NCBI RefSeq assembly: GCF_004521915.1
Contig: NZ_SDKD01000003.1
Location: 62,001 to 126,000 of the forward strand
Origin: Brevibacillus migulae
Lineage (GTDB): Bacteria; Bacillota; Bacilli; Brevibacillales; Brevibacillaceae
Direction: 5' to 3'
Length of the DNA: 64,000 bases
Made by a program: the position numbers and the translations under genes. The notes beneath the pieces were generated by a model that was not told where the DNA came from, made no database searches, and worked only from the letters and a program-made list of their open reading frames with translations. Positions 8,897-17,526 of the stretch are shown piece by piece (within the stretch, counting starts at the first letter, position 1; each line of letters begins with the position of its first letter).

Positions 8897-10933
8897 TTAA
8901 TTCCGCCACCAATTCCAAAAAGATCGATCCTCCGGCGGGGTAGGCTGTGTCGGTGTAGTGTTTTCAGGCAAATGGTCGGTGCAGTATTCCTGCGGCTCCG
9001 AGCCGGCTGCAAAGAAATACAGCTGTGTCTTTGGGCAATGCTCGGTTGCCAGCTTCCCATTTTCAGGGTTGATGTATACGGAGCGGATTCCCGCCGGCAT
9101 GTCAAACAGCGCTGGAGGCTGATCGCTTAAGGCGCTCTCCATAAATTCGGCCCAGATCTGGGCGGCGTAACGTGCTTCGGGTACCTCTTCCAGCTTGCGG
9201 CCTTGGTCATACCCCAGCCACACGGAGGTAACCAGCTGAGGGGTAAAGCCGCTCAACCACGCGTCATAGTCTGTCGTGCCGGTTTTTCCTGCAACAGGCC
9301 GATTCAACCGATTGGCGACGCGATAGGCGGTCGCTCCCGGTTGTTCAAAAACGCTTTGCATCATGTAGGTCAAAAGAAAGGTCGGGATCGGATCCACCAC
9401 ACGGGTTTTCTCCGGTTTTTCCTCCACCAGCACATTTCCCTGTGCATCCTCGATACGGGTAATCGCGATGGGCTTCACCTTTTCCCCTTGGTTCGCGATC
9501 GTGGCATAGGCCAAGGTCAACTCAAACGGAGAGACGGGCGAAGTCCCCAAAGCCAGTGACGGCACAGCCTGCATCGGGCTGGTAATGCCCAGCGCTTTTG
9601 CCTGATCGATCACCTTTTCTGGCGTAATCTGCTCAATCGTTTTCACCGCATAAATGTTATCCGATGTCGCGATCGCATGCTGCAGGGAAATATAATCATG
9701 GGCATAGCGCTCACCGAAGTTCTTCGGGATATATTCCTTGCCGTTGTCATAACTGAAGACGGTTGGTTCGCTTTTCATCATGGTTAACGGCGTAAACCCA
9801 TTTTGCAGTGCAGCCAGATAGAGGATCGGCTTAAAGGAAGACCCGGGTTGGCGCTGACTAAACACGCGATTATACTGGCTTTCCTGATAATCCCGTCCGC
9901 CGACCATGGCTTTGACTTCTCCGGTATTGGGATCGATGGCAACCAAGGCGGTTTGCAGTTCTTTGTTTTCCTTCGGGATAAACTTGGCGACGGCTTCTTC
10001 CGCCTTTTTTTGCATGTTGTGATCAAGCGTCGTGTAAATTTTCAGCCCACCGCGTACAAACATTTCTTCACTGATCCCATATTTTTGGGTAACCAGCGTA
10101 GCGATGTAGTCACGGAAATAAGGGGCAACATCGGGACCTTTCTGGGCTTCTTTCTTTTGCAGCTTAATCTCTTCTTTGTATGCTTGCTCCGCTTGCTCTG
10201 CCGTAATAAAGCCCTCGCGCTGCATGGCATCCAGTATGATTTTTTGCCGATTTTTTGCTTTCTCCCAGTCCACATAAGGAGAGTAATAGGTAGGGCCTTT
10301 CGGAACACCTGCGATCAAGGCGCTTTCTGCCAGCGTCAGATCCTTGGCATCCTTTCCGAAATATGTCTTGGCCGCCGCTTGAGCCCCATAGGCAGAATGG
10401 CCATAATAGATCTGGTTCAGATACATCTCCAATATCTCGTCCTTGCTATAGTTCAGTTCCAGCTGGATGGTCAGCAAGGCCTCTCTGATTTTTCGTTCCC
10501 ACGTCTTATCGTTGGTCAAGTAAAGGCTGCGAGCCAACTGTTGGGTAATCGTGCTGGCCCCCTGTACCTTGTCCAGATGCTTGATATCCACATAGATGGC
10601 CATGGCCAAACGTTTCAGGTCAAAGCCGTAGTGTTCGTAAAATTTGCGATCCTCTACAGAGATAGTCGCTTGTACCAGAGAAGGTGCGATCTGATTCAGA
10701 GGGACCACATACCGGTTTTCTCCGCGGTGCAGCGTGTCCAGCACGTCTCCGTTGCTGGCGAAAAGGGTCGTCGTCTGATTAATGGTCGCTACGGGCAGAG
10801 GCTGGGAACGCAGAAAAAAGATAAGGAGTAAGAGGACAAAGGAACAGCCGAGTACGCCAAACAAAGCCAGTTTGACCAGTCGTCGAAACCAGCGGAACCA
10901 ACGTATGAGGGGAACCTCTCGAATCACTTCCAC
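8897..10933 (-). CDS. pbpG: Class A penicillin-binding protein (PBP2d/PbpG-like)
   Basis: A 678-residue bifunctional peptidoglycan synthase: glycosyltransferase polymerising lipid II, and transpeptidase cross-linking stem peptides. GTG at 10933 gives a short basic cytosolic tail rich in Arg/Trp, one membrane anchor (about residues 20-43), then the GT51 domain with SVEDRKFYEHYG, GASTITQQLAR and EILEMYLNQIYYG. The transpeptidase domain has the active-site SSFK, the SDN triad and KTGTT. A short Pro-rich tail follows. Its place beside speE matches B. subtilis pbpG (ywhE), made in the forespore and needed with PbpF for germ-cell-wall primordia, so a sporulation role is likely by analogy. It is divergent from speE. 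No sigma-F/G promoter could be assigned with confidence. Confidence 0.88.
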   Translation of the reverse strand: MEVIREVPLIRWFRWFRRLVKLALFGVLGCSFVLLLLIFFLRSQPLPVATINQTTTLFASNGDVLDTLHRGENRYVVPLNQIAPSLVQATISVEDRKFYEHYGFDLKRLAMAIYVDIKHLDKVQGASTITQQLARSLYLTNDKTWERKIREALLTIQLELNYSKDEILEMYLNQIYYGHSAYGAQAAAKTYFGKDAKDLTLAESALIAGVPKGPTYYSPYVDWEKAKNRQKIILDAMQREGFITAEQAEQAYKEEIKLQKKEAQKGPDVAPYFRDYIATLVTQKYGISEEMFVRGGLKIYTTLDHNMQKKAEEAVAKFIPKENKELQTALVAIDPNTGEVKAMVGGRDYQESQYNRVFSQRQPGSSFKPILYLAALQNGFTPLTMMKSEPTVFSYDNGKEYIPKNFGERYAHDYISLQHAIATSDNIYAVKTIEQITPEKVIDQAKALGITSPMQAVPSLALGTSPVSPFELTLAYATIANQGEKVKPIAITRIEDAQGNVLVEEKPEKTRVVDPIPTFLLTYMMQSVFEQPGATAYRVANRLNRPVAGKTGTTDYDAWLSGFTPQLVTSVWLGYDQGRKLEEVPEARYAAQIWAEFMESALSDQPPALFDMPAGIRSVYINPENGKLATEHCPKTQLYFFAAGSEPQEYCTDHLPENTTPTQPTPPEDRSFWNWWRN

Positions 10934-11100
10934 GTACGATCACATCCTTCCTAAGCCAGAGTCCGGCTCGCGCTCGATTGCGCTCGGGTTATTTCATCCA
11001 TGAACAGGCATACTAATATGGGAATTCACTAATCATTATGGGTGGAAATGGCAAATCCCATACTTTTTCGCGCGAGTTTGCCCGCATACCGAAAAAATCC

Positions 11101-11128
11101 TTGCATTTTGGGGGTAAGCCACTATAAT
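11101..11128 (+). promoter_or_regulatory. Sigma-A promoter for speE-speB
   Basis: TTGCAT at 11101-11106, a 16-base spacer and a perfect TATAAT at 11123-11128, 38 bases before the speE start. Confidence 0.75.
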
Positions 11129-11166
11129 TTTCTTGTTGACTTATGAGTATAGGGAGGTACTACCTG

Positions 11167-12006
11167 ATGAACATGGATTTGTGGTACACCGAGAAACAAA
11201 CCGAGAATCACGGCATTACAACCAAAATTACCGAGACTCTTTACCATGAAAAAACAGAGTTTCAGCAGATAGACATTATCAATACGAAACAATTTGGCCG
11301 CATGCTGGTACTGGATGGCATGGTCATGACAACGGATGTAGATGAGTTCGTGTATCACGAGATGATCACGCACATCGCGATGAATACCCACCCGAATCCG
11401 AAAAAAGTGCTGGTTGTTGGCGGCGGAGACGGCGGCGCGATTCGTGAAATCGTGAAGCATGCTGCTGTAGAAAAAGCGGTATTGGCAGAGATCGATGGCG
11501 GCGTGATCGAATCCAGCAAAAAGTTCTTCCCAGAGATCGCAAGCGCGCTGATGGGTCACCCAAAAGTAGACGTGCAAGTCATTGACGGCATCAAGCACAT
11601 CCATGACCATAAAGGCGAATACGATGTGATCATGGTGGATTCCACTGAGCCAGTGGGACCAGCAGTGGGTCTGTTTGAAAAAGGCTTCTACCAAGGCATT
11701 TTTGATGCATTGAAACCAGATGGCATCATGGTTGCGCAAACCGAATCTCCTTGGTTCAACCGCGAACTGATCAAACGCGTATTCAAAGACCTGAAATCCA
11801 TTTTCCCTGTGACCCGTCTGTATACATGCAGCATTCCAACTTATCCATCGGGTCTGTGGAGCTTCACCATCGCTTCCAAAAAATATGATCCGCTCGAAGT
11901 AGATCCAAGCAGCATCAAAGATCTGGAAACCAAGTACTATTCTCCAGAGCTGCACCATGCAGTGTTCAAGCTGCCAAAATTCGTGGCTGAGCTCACTCGC
12001 GACTAG
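11167..12006 (+). CDS. speE: Spermidine synthase (polyamine aminopropyltransferase)
   Basis: Transfers the aminopropyl group of decarboxylated S-adenosylmethionine to putrescine. The start at 11167 is set by AGGGAGGT 8 bases upstream; the 279-residue length is usual for the family. The protein has an N-terminal beta domain followed by a Rossmann methyltransferase-like fold with the nucleotide loop VVGGGDGG (residues 84-90), the acidic loop AEIDGGVI and the catalytic [11 protein letters not shown] (Asp158). speB follows 14 bases later, so the pair forms a polyamine operon: SpeB makes putrescine from agmatine and SpeE consumes it. Confidence 0.95.
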   Translation: MNMDLWYTEKQTENHGITTKITETLYHEKTEFQQIDIINTKQFGRMLVLDGMVMTTDVDEFVYHEMITHIAMNTHPNPKKVLVVGGGDGGAIREIVKHAAVEKAVLAEIDGGVIESSKKFFPEIASALMGHPKVDVQVIDGIKHIHDHKGEYDVIMVDSTEPVGPAVGLFEKGFYQGIFDALKPDGIMVAQTESPWFNRELIKRVFKDLKSIFPVTRLYTCSIPTYPSGLWSFTIASKKYDPLEVDPSSIKDLETKYYSPELHHAVFKLPKFVAELTRD

Positions 12007-12020
12007 GAGGACAAGCGTCG

Positions 12021-12890
12021 ATGCGTTTTGATGAAGCATATTCCGGTAACGTCTTTATCCGCAGCCATGCTGATTACCAAGAAAGCCAGGCTGTGATTTA
12101 CGGCATGCCGATGGACTGGACCGTTTCTTTCCGTCCGGGTTCCCGTTTTGGTCCTGCCCGCATTCGTGAAGTATCGATTGGCTTGGAAGAATACAGCCCG
12201 TATCTCGATCGTCTGCTGGAAGAAGTGAAATACTTCGATGCTGGCGATATTCCGCTTCCATTCGGAAACGTAGAAGGAAGCCTCGATGCGATTCGCAATT
12301 TTGTACGCCAAGTGCTGGCAGATGGCAAAATGCCGATTGGTCTGGGCGGGGAGCACCTCGTCAGCTGGCCGGTATTCCAGGCTGTCTATGAAAAATACAA
12401 GGATCTGGTCATCTTCCATTTCGATGCCCATACGGACCTGCGTGACAACTACGAAGGCTATCCGTATTCCCACTCCACTCCGATCAAAAAGGTATGCGAT
12501 CTGATTGGCGGCAAAAATGTGTATTCCTTCGGTATCCGCAGCGGGATGAAGGAAGAGTTTGAGTGGGCGAAAGAAAACATGCACCTGTACAAATACGATG
12601 TGCTGGAGCCTGTGAAGCAGGTCCTGCCTACAATCGGCAACCGTCCGATCTACCTGACGATCGACATCGACGTGCTGGATCCATCGGCTGCACCGGGTAC
12701 AGGCACCACGGAAGCGGGCGGTATCACCTCCCGTGAGCTTTTGGAAACTATCCATTTCATGGCGCAAAACGGTGCGAACGTGATCGGCTGCGACCTGGTA
12801 GAGGTGGCGCCAATCTACGACCACAGTGAAATGACGCAAATCGTCGCTTCGAAGATTCTTCGCGAGCTGATCCTTGGATTTGTGAAGTAA
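12021..12890 (+). CDS. speB: Agmatinase
   Basis: Hydrolyses agmatine to putrescine and urea with a binuclear Mn centre. All metal ligands of the ureohydrolase family are present: GGEH (His112), DAHTD (Asp135, His137, Asp139) and DIDVLDPS (Asp215, Asp217). Length 289 residues is typical. GGAGG lies 10 bases before the ATG. It is the second gene of the speE-speB operon and ends at the terminator at 12901-12969. An arginine decarboxylase to supply agmatine is not in the window. Confidence 0.95.
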   Translation: MRFDEAYSGNVFIRSHADYQESQAVIYGMPMDWTVSFRPGSRFGPARIREVSIGLEEYSPYLDRLLEEVKYFDAGDIPLPFGNVEGSLDAIRNFVRQVLADGKMPIGLGGEHLVSWPVFQAVYEKYKDLVIFHFDAHTDLRDNYEGYPYSHSTPIKKVCDLIGGKNVYSFGIRSGMKEEFEWAKENMHLYKYDVLEPVKQVLPTIGNRPIYLTIDIDVLDPSAAPGTGTTEAGGITSRELLETIHFMAQNGANVIGCDLVEVAPIYDHSEMTQIVASKILRELILGFVK

Positions 12891-12900
12891 ACAAACAAGT

Positions 12901-12969
12901 GAAATCCCCTCTTTGTGAACGTGTAAAGCCTGCAAGATACAGGGAACACACACGAAGAGGGGATTTTTT
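12901..12969 (+). terminator. Terminator after speB
   Basis: AATCCCCTCTT and AAGAGGGGATT are exact complements separated by a long loop of about 41 bases, followed by TTTTTT. Confidence 0.75.
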
Positions 12970-13051
12970 GTGTAGAAGGGCGAAGGCGTATAGCAAAGGA
13001 AGTATGGTCGCAAAATGAGAGAAAGCTATAAATGGATAAGGATGATTTCAT

Positions 13052-13510
13052 GTGCTGCTCTTGCTCATCAGTATTGTCGTACTGAATGCGATCGCTTTCT
13101 TGATCCCGAAAAAGTTGACGAGACTCGAGATCTACGTGACTTCGCTCTTTGCCGTCTACTTTGCGGTTCAGGTGGACGTTTACCTTAACTTGAGACATGA
13201 TATGTACGGGTATTTTTCTACAGGAGCCAATTATCGATCCTTGTTGGTCATCTGGGGCCTGTATCCGGCTTTCAGCATCATCTTTTTGAATCTGTATCCG
13301 TATCAGTCGAGGGTATCTCGTAAAATTGCTTATTTGTTATGGATGACGCTTCTCTCTACCGCGTTGGAGTGGCTTTTCTCCAGAGGATTTGGTTTCTTTT
13401 ATCATGGCAGCTGGAAGTTGATCTACTCATTTTTTACCTATCCGTTCCTCCTGGTGGCGCTGCTGCTGCACTTGCATTTGATCCGCAAGTTTTTAATCAG
13501 ACGCCAATGA
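13052..13510 (+). CDS. Small multipass membrane protein (CBO0543-like)
   Basis: A 152-residue protein with four or five hydrophobic segments. It starts at GTG 13052, the first possible start after an in-frame stop, with AAGGATG 7 bases upstream. The VDVYLNLRHDMYGYF region after the first two segments resembles the CBO0543 family of Firmicute membrane proteins, whose function is unknown. It ends in a basic tail (RKFLIRRQ). No catalytic motif was seen. Confidence 0.6.
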   Translation: MLLLLISIVVLNAIAFLIPKKLTRLEIYVTSLFAVYFAVQVDVYLNLRHDMYGYFSTGANYRSLLVIWGLYPAFSIIFLNLYPYQSRVSRKIAYLLWMTLLSTALEWLFSRGFGFFYHGSWKLIYSFFTYPFLLVALLLHLHLIRKFLIRRQ

Positions 13511-13589
13511 TTCCATGTACAGGTTGCGGGCAATGAGCAGCACTCTGTACAATAAAGAAGAAGTGAACAAAAAGGGGAACTTGCAACGA

Positions 13590-14015
13590 ATGAAAGACGT
13601 AACCATACGAGTATCGATCATACATACACAGGACGGCCAAACCGAACATCACCAAATGGAGACGACAGCCAAGGCCGCTGAAAAGGAAAGCGGCTGGTTT
13701 TTCACTTATACCGAAGAGATGGAAGAAGGGAAAAAGGTCCCGACTATCGTCAAAATCACAGAGTCCATGCTCAGCCTTTTGCGTCAGGGACATGTGAACA
13801 TGAAGCAGGAATTTGAAAAAGGGAAACAAAGCGAAAGCATGTACGTGACCCCATATGGACGGTTTCGCATGGAAATCTACACACGCAAGCTGCAGGTGAT
13901 TCAGACAGCAGCAGGGCGACCAGAGGAAGCGCGTGTATTCTACCAGCAATGGCTGGATGGGCAATATTTGGGTGACTATGAACTTCATTTCCTTTTTCGG
14001 TGGATGGAGGCATAA
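13590..14015 (+). CDS. ywiB: DUF1934 family beta-barrel protein (YwiB-like)
   Basis: A 141-residue soluble protein starting MKDVTIRVSIIHTQDG. Upstream in-frame codons lack a good ribosome binding site, and family members begin at this beta strand. The pattern of alternating strands (SGWFFTYTEE, VTPYGRFRMEIYT, YELHFLFRW) fits DUF1934, a calycin-like small beta barrel. In B. subtilis, ywiB lies just before argS, in the same larger neighbourhood as speB and rpoE; here argS is not present in the window. Function is not established. Confidence 0.7.
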   Translation: MKDVTIRVSIIHTQDGQTEHHQMETTAKAAEKESGWFFTYTEEMEEGKKVPTIVKITESMLSLLRQGHVNMKQEFEKGKQSESMYVTPYGRFRMEIYTRKLQVIQTAAGRPEEARVFYQQWLDGQYLGDYELHFLFRWMEA

Positions 14016-14031
14016 AACGAGGAGGAATGGC

Positions 14032-14427
14032 ATGAGCTTCTTCTTGATCAATGGCCTAATTTCCGGCATGATTCTTGCAGCTTTTTTAGCTTTATGCGAT
14101 GGGCTGTTTGCAACCAAAACGTTTACAGTCCTGATTGATGTCAGTTATGTGCCGGTGCTGGCGGGACTGCCTTCCGTCCTGGAGCTGCTGATTCACTTGG
14201 GAATCTCCATCGTACTTGCCTCATTCTTTTTCTGGTTTTATCCACGCTACAGCGGTGCACCGACAGCACGCTACCTCGCTATCTGGGCTGGTGCATTATC
14301 GCTTCTCTACATACCGTTTAGTCTGTTAAGCAAGCAGAGTCTTTCCTTTGCGGCCTTTGCCATTTGGGTGGTGGGGCACGCGTTGTATGTATTGTTTTTG
14401 GCGTTTCAAGCGGAAAAGCAGCGCTAG
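14032..14427 (+). CDS. Four-helix membrane protein, unknown
   Basis: 131 residues, start at ATG 14032 with GGAGG 6 bases upstream. Four hydrophobic segments (about residues 6-27, 38-62, 73-92 and 103-123) are linked by short loops; the C-terminus is charged (QAEKQR). It begins 16 bases after the DUF1934 gene, so they are probably cotranscribed. No family recognised. Confidence 0.6.
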   Translation: MSFFLINGLISGMILAAFLALCDGLFATKTFTVLIDVSYVPVLAGLPSVLELLIHLGISIVLASFFFWFYPRYSGAPTARYLAIWAGALSLLYIPFSLLSKQSLSFAAFAIWVVGHALYVLFLAFQAEKQR

Positions 14428-14435
14428 CAAGTCGA

Positions 14436-14471
14436 GTGCTGAATTTTCGGCATACAGACAAATTTTCGGCA
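14436..14471 (+). promoter_or_regulatory. Paired activator-binding sites upstream of the sigma-54 activator gene
   Basis: GTGCTGAATTTTCGGCA at 14436-14452 and the half copy AATTTTCGGCA at 14461-14471, 19 bases apart. The first is the exact reverse complement of the site at 15932-15948 before kamA. Position 26-45 bases before the activator start suggests autoregulation. Confidence 0.6.
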
Positions 14472-14496
14472 GCTTGGTCAAGAGGACGGTGAATCG

Positions 14497-15927
14497 ATGG
14501 CTGTATCAGAGACAGTAGAAATGCTGCAGGCCATTTTAGGGACGATTGATGAAGGCATCCATGTGGTAGACGCGAATGGCATTACGATCTTTTATAATCA
14601 CGTCGCAGCCAGGCTCGATGGGCTCACGGAGGAGGAAGTGCTGGGGAAGCCGCTGTTGGAGGTGTTCCCGTCCCTGGATCGTCACTCAAGCACACTGCTG
14701 CGTGTGATTGAAAACGGGGAGCCGATTTACAACAAATCGCAGGCCTACCGCAACTGGAAAGGAATGCGCGTCGAAACGATCAATACGACGCTTCCAGTGT
14801 ATGTCGATAAACGATTGGTAGGTGCCGTGGAGGTCGCCAAGGATATCGGGAAGCTTAAGGAGCTTTCCGAGCGGCTGATTGATCTGCAGGCCCAGCTGGG
14901 CAAGCCGAGGCGGACGAAACGCCTGCAATCCGACGGAACCGCTTATACTTTTGAAGACATCGTCACCAACAGCAAGACGATGCTGCAGCTGATCGAGCGT
15001 GCGAGAAGGGCAGCAAAAACCAGCTCGCCGATCCTGATCTATGGAGAAACCGGGACGGGCAAGGAGCTGTTTGTCCAGTCGATTCACCACGCATCGGAGC
15101 GACATGCTCGTCCCTTTATCGCGCAAAACTGTGCCGCCCTGCCAGACACACTGCTGGAGAGTATCTTATTCGGCACGACCAAAGGGAGCTTTACCGGTGC
15201 GGAAGATCGGCCGGGGTTGTTCGAGCTGGCCAATGGCGGAACGCTGTTTCTGGATGAGCTCAACAGCATGCCGCTCGACTTGCAGGCAAAGCTTTTGCGG
15301 GTACTCCAGGACGGGAAAATTCGCCGGATCGGCAGCATGCAAGCGGTTCAGGTGGACGTGCGTGTCATCGCTGCGGTCAACGAAGAGCCCGAAATCGTAA
15401 TGGAGCGTGGCAGGCTGCGGACCGATCTGTATTACCGGCTAAACGTCGTTTCCTTCGCCCTGCCGCCTCTGCGTGAGCGGAAGGAAGACATTGCGCTTTT
15501 GACCAACCACTTTCTCGAAAAGTTCAACCAGAAGTTCAAAATGAATGTGACGGGTCTCGATAAACGGGTTCAAGAGGTGTTCCTGCAGTACCATTGGCCA
15601 GGAAATGTGCGCGAGCTGGAACATGTCATCGAAGCTGCGATGAATATGGTGGAGGGCCCTGTCATCCTGATCGAGCACATCCCGCCGCATATCGGGGAGC
15701 GTTCGTCCAAGCAAAAGGAGGTCGCGATTGCTTCTCTCATAGGCAATGGAGGAGGGCACGGGGAGACAACGCGCAGCCTGCCGGAAATTTTGCATGAAAT
15801 GGAACAGATGCTGATCACTCAAGCGATGGAGCAGACGGGAGGAAATATCTTGCAAGCCGCCAAGCTGTTGGGGATTCCGCGCCAGACCCTCCAGTACAAG
15901 CTGACCAATCTGCCGAAAAATAAGTAA
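14497..15927 (+). CDS. Sigma-54-dependent PAS-AAA+-Fis activator of kamA
   Basis: A 476-residue enhancer-binding protein. An N-terminal PAS domain (residues about 8-125; VVDANGITIFYN) probably senses a metabolite; there is no receiver domain, so it belongs with RocR-like regulators. The AAA+ domain has Walker A GETGTGKE, the sigma-54 contact loop written GSFTGA rather than the usual GAFTGA, Walker B GGTLFLDEL and the sensor region LRTDLYYRLNV. The C-terminal Fis-type helix-turn-helix is GNILQAAKLLGIPRQTLQYKL. It lies directly before kamA, which has a -24/-12 promoter, so it is the likely KamR-type activator of lysine catabolism. Paired palindromic sites flank its gene. Confidence 0.85.
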   Translation: MAVSETVEMLQAILGTIDEGIHVVDANGITIFYNHVAARLDGLTEEEVLGKPLLEVFPSLDRHSSTLLRVIENGEPIYNKSQAYRNWKGMRVETINTTLPVYVDKRLVGAVEVAKDIGKLKELSERLIDLQAQLGKPRRTKRLQSDGTAYTFEDIVTNSKTMLQLIERARRAAKTSSPILIYGETGTGKELFVQSIHHASERHARPFIAQNCAALPDTLLESILFGTTKGSFTGAEDRPGLFELANGGTLFLDELNSMPLDLQAKLLRVLQDGKIRRIGSMQAVQVDVRVIAAVNEEPEIVMERGRLRTDLYYRLNVVSFALPPLRERKEDIALLTNHFLEKFNQKFKMNVTGLDKRVQEVFLQYHWPGNVRELEHVIEAAMNMVEGPVILIEHIPPHIGERSSKQKEVAIASLIGNGGGHGETTRSLPEILHEMEQMLITQAMEQTGGNILQAAKLLGIPRQTLQYKLTNLPKNK

Positions 15928-15948
15928 ATGGTGCCGAAAATTCAGCAC
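15911..15948 (+). promoter_or_regulatory. Paired upstream activating sites for kamA
   Basis: TGCCGAAAAAT at 15911-15921 (in the last codons of the activator) and TGCCGAAAATTCAGCAC at 15932-15948, 21 bases apart. The full site is an imperfect palindrome TGCYGAAWWTTCRGCA. The centre lies about 115 bases before the -24/-12 promoter, a normal enhancer distance. Confidence 0.65.
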
Positions 15949-16045
15949 AAAGCACGCTGTCCTTTATCCGAATATTTGCTCGGATCAGAAAATTTCACGC
16001 AGCTGGAAAGCGCTTTGACGCTATTCTATATCCATTTCTTCAAAG

Positions 16046-16063
16046 TTGGCATGAGTGTTGCAA
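16046..16063 (+). promoter_or_regulatory. Sigma-54 (SigL) promoter of kamA
   Basis: TTGGCATGAGTGTTGCAA matches the -24/-12 consensus TTGGCAY-N4/5-TTGCW, with GG and GC at the required spacing. Transcription would begin near 16072, about 48 bases before the kamA start. Confidence 0.85.
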
Positions 16064-16119
16064 CTTCTTCTGCATGAGTGCATGTGGCAATGCATGAAAT
16101 GACGGGAGGAGATGAAGAT

Positions 16120-17469
16120 ATGACAACAACGGCTGCAACCATGCGCAATTGGCGCGAAGTAGAGCTGTGGAAAGACGTGACAGATGAGCAATGGAATGAT
16201 TGGATGTGGCAGTTGACCCACACCGTCAAGACCGTTGATGAATTGAAACAGGTAATCAATCTGACACCGCAGGAAGAGGAAGGGGTACGCATCTCCAGTC
16301 AAACCATCCCGCTGAATATCACCCCATACTATGCCTTGCTGATGGATGTCAATGACCCTACCGATCCGGTGAGGATGCAATCCGTGCCGATTTCCTCGGA
16401 GATCATCCGCACCAAATACGATATGGAAGATCCTTTGCATGAAGACGAGGATTCACCCGTACCGGGATTGACCCATCGTTACCCGGACCGTGTCTTGTTC
16501 CTCGTCACCAACCAGTGCTCCATGTACTGCCGCTACTGTACGCGCCGCCGGTTTTCCGGCCAAATCGGGATGGGCGTTCCGAAAAAGCAGCTGGATGCCT
16601 GCATCGATTACATCCGCAGAACCCCGGAAGTGCGCGACGTGCTGCTGTCGGGCGGGGACGGTCTGTTGATCAATGACCGCGTTTTGGAGTATATCCTGAG
16701 CAATCTGCGCGCGATCCCGCATGTCGAGATCATCCGGATCGGCACCCGCGCACCAGTGGTATTCCCGCAACGCATCACCGAAAACCTTTGCGAGATCCTG
16801 AAAAAATACCATCCTGTCTGGCTGAACACGCACTTCAATCATCCTAAGGAAATCACGCCGGAAGCCAAAAAAGCGTGCGAGATGCTTGCCAACGCTGGCG
16901 TGCCGCTGGGCAACCAGTCCGTTATTCTGGCGGGAATCAACGACTGCCCGTTTACCATGAAAAAATTGATGCAGGACCTGGTGAAAATCCGCGTGCGTCC
17001 GTACTACATCTACCAGTGCGACCTCTCCGAAGGAATCGGCCATTTCCGCGCACCTGTCAGCAAAGGACTGGAAATCATGGAGCATCTGCGCGGCCATACA
17101 TCTGGCTATGCGGTTCCGACTTTTGTCGTCGATGCGCCGCACGGGGGCGGAAAAATTCCGGTCATGCCCAACTACATCATTTCGCAATCCGCGGAAAAAG
17201 TCGTGCTGCGCAACTTTGAGGGGGTCATCACCTCGTATCCAGAGCCGAAAAATTACCATGCCCACGATGAGGCAAACTGTGAGTATTGCCAGGCAGCAAA
17301 AGGCAAGAATGTTGGTATCGCGGCGCTGATGAGAGACGAAGCAAACAATCTGGAGCCGACCGATCTTCCGCGCAATAAACGGATCAAAGCGACCAAAGTA
17401 AAATCTTTGGCCGATGTGCGCAAGGAACAGGAAGAGAAGAAGCAGCAAAAAGAAGCTTCAGGAAATTAA
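16120..17469 (+). CDS. kamA: L-lysine 2,3-aminomutase
   Basis: Radical SAM, PLP-dependent enzyme that converts L-lysine to L-beta-lysine. The [4Fe-4S] motif CSMYCRYC (Cys133, Cys137, Cys140) and the PLP lysine in GGGKIPV (Lys345) are both present; length 449 residues is usual. ATG 16120 is preceded by GGGAGGAG at 8 bases; the upstream ATGs in the same frame overlap the promoter. The C-terminus has a Cys pair (CEYCQ) and a Lys-rich tail. Transcription should depend on the adjacent activator and sigma-54. The product may feed lysine fermentation or an osmoprotectant route; downstream pathway genes are not adjacent, so which is open. Confidence 0.93.
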   Translation: MTTTAATMRNWREVELWKDVTDEQWNDWMWQLTHTVKTVDELKQVINLTPQEEEGVRISSQTIPLNITPYYALLMDVNDPTDPVRMQSVPISSEIIRTKYDMEDPLHEDEDSPVPGLTHRYPDRVLFLVTNQCSMYCRYCTRRRFSGQIGMGVPKKQLDACIDYIRRTPEVRDVLLSGGDGLLINDRVLEYILSNLRAIPHVEIIRIGTRAPVVFPQRITENLCEILKKYHPVWLNTHFNHPKEITPEAKKACEMLANAGVPLGNQSVILAGINDCPFTMKKLMQDLVKIRVRPYYIYQCDLSEGIGHFRAPVSKGLEIMEHLRGHTSGYAVPTFVVDAPHGGGKIPVMPNYIISQSAEKVVLRNFEGVITSYPEPKNYHAHDEANCEYCQAAKGKNVGIAALMRDEANNLEPTDLPRNKRIKATKVKSLADVRKEQEEKKQQKEASGN

Positions 17470-17480
17470 AGAAAAACCAA

Positions 17481-17510
17481 AACAGCCGGTTCAGGGAATC
17501 GGCTGTTTTT
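17481..17510. terminator. Terminator between convergent kamA and sigma factor gene
   Basis: AACAGCCG and CGGCTGTT form a perfect stem followed by T-runs on the plus strand and TTTTGGTTTTT on the minus strand, so it may serve both genes. Confidence 0.85.
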
Positions 17511-17526
17511 ATGTGAGCGATGATGC

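Noticed and set aside
9803-10831. 342-residue plus-strand open frame opposite the class A PBP gene
   Set aside because: Shadow of a gene with intact GT51 and transpeptidase motifs.
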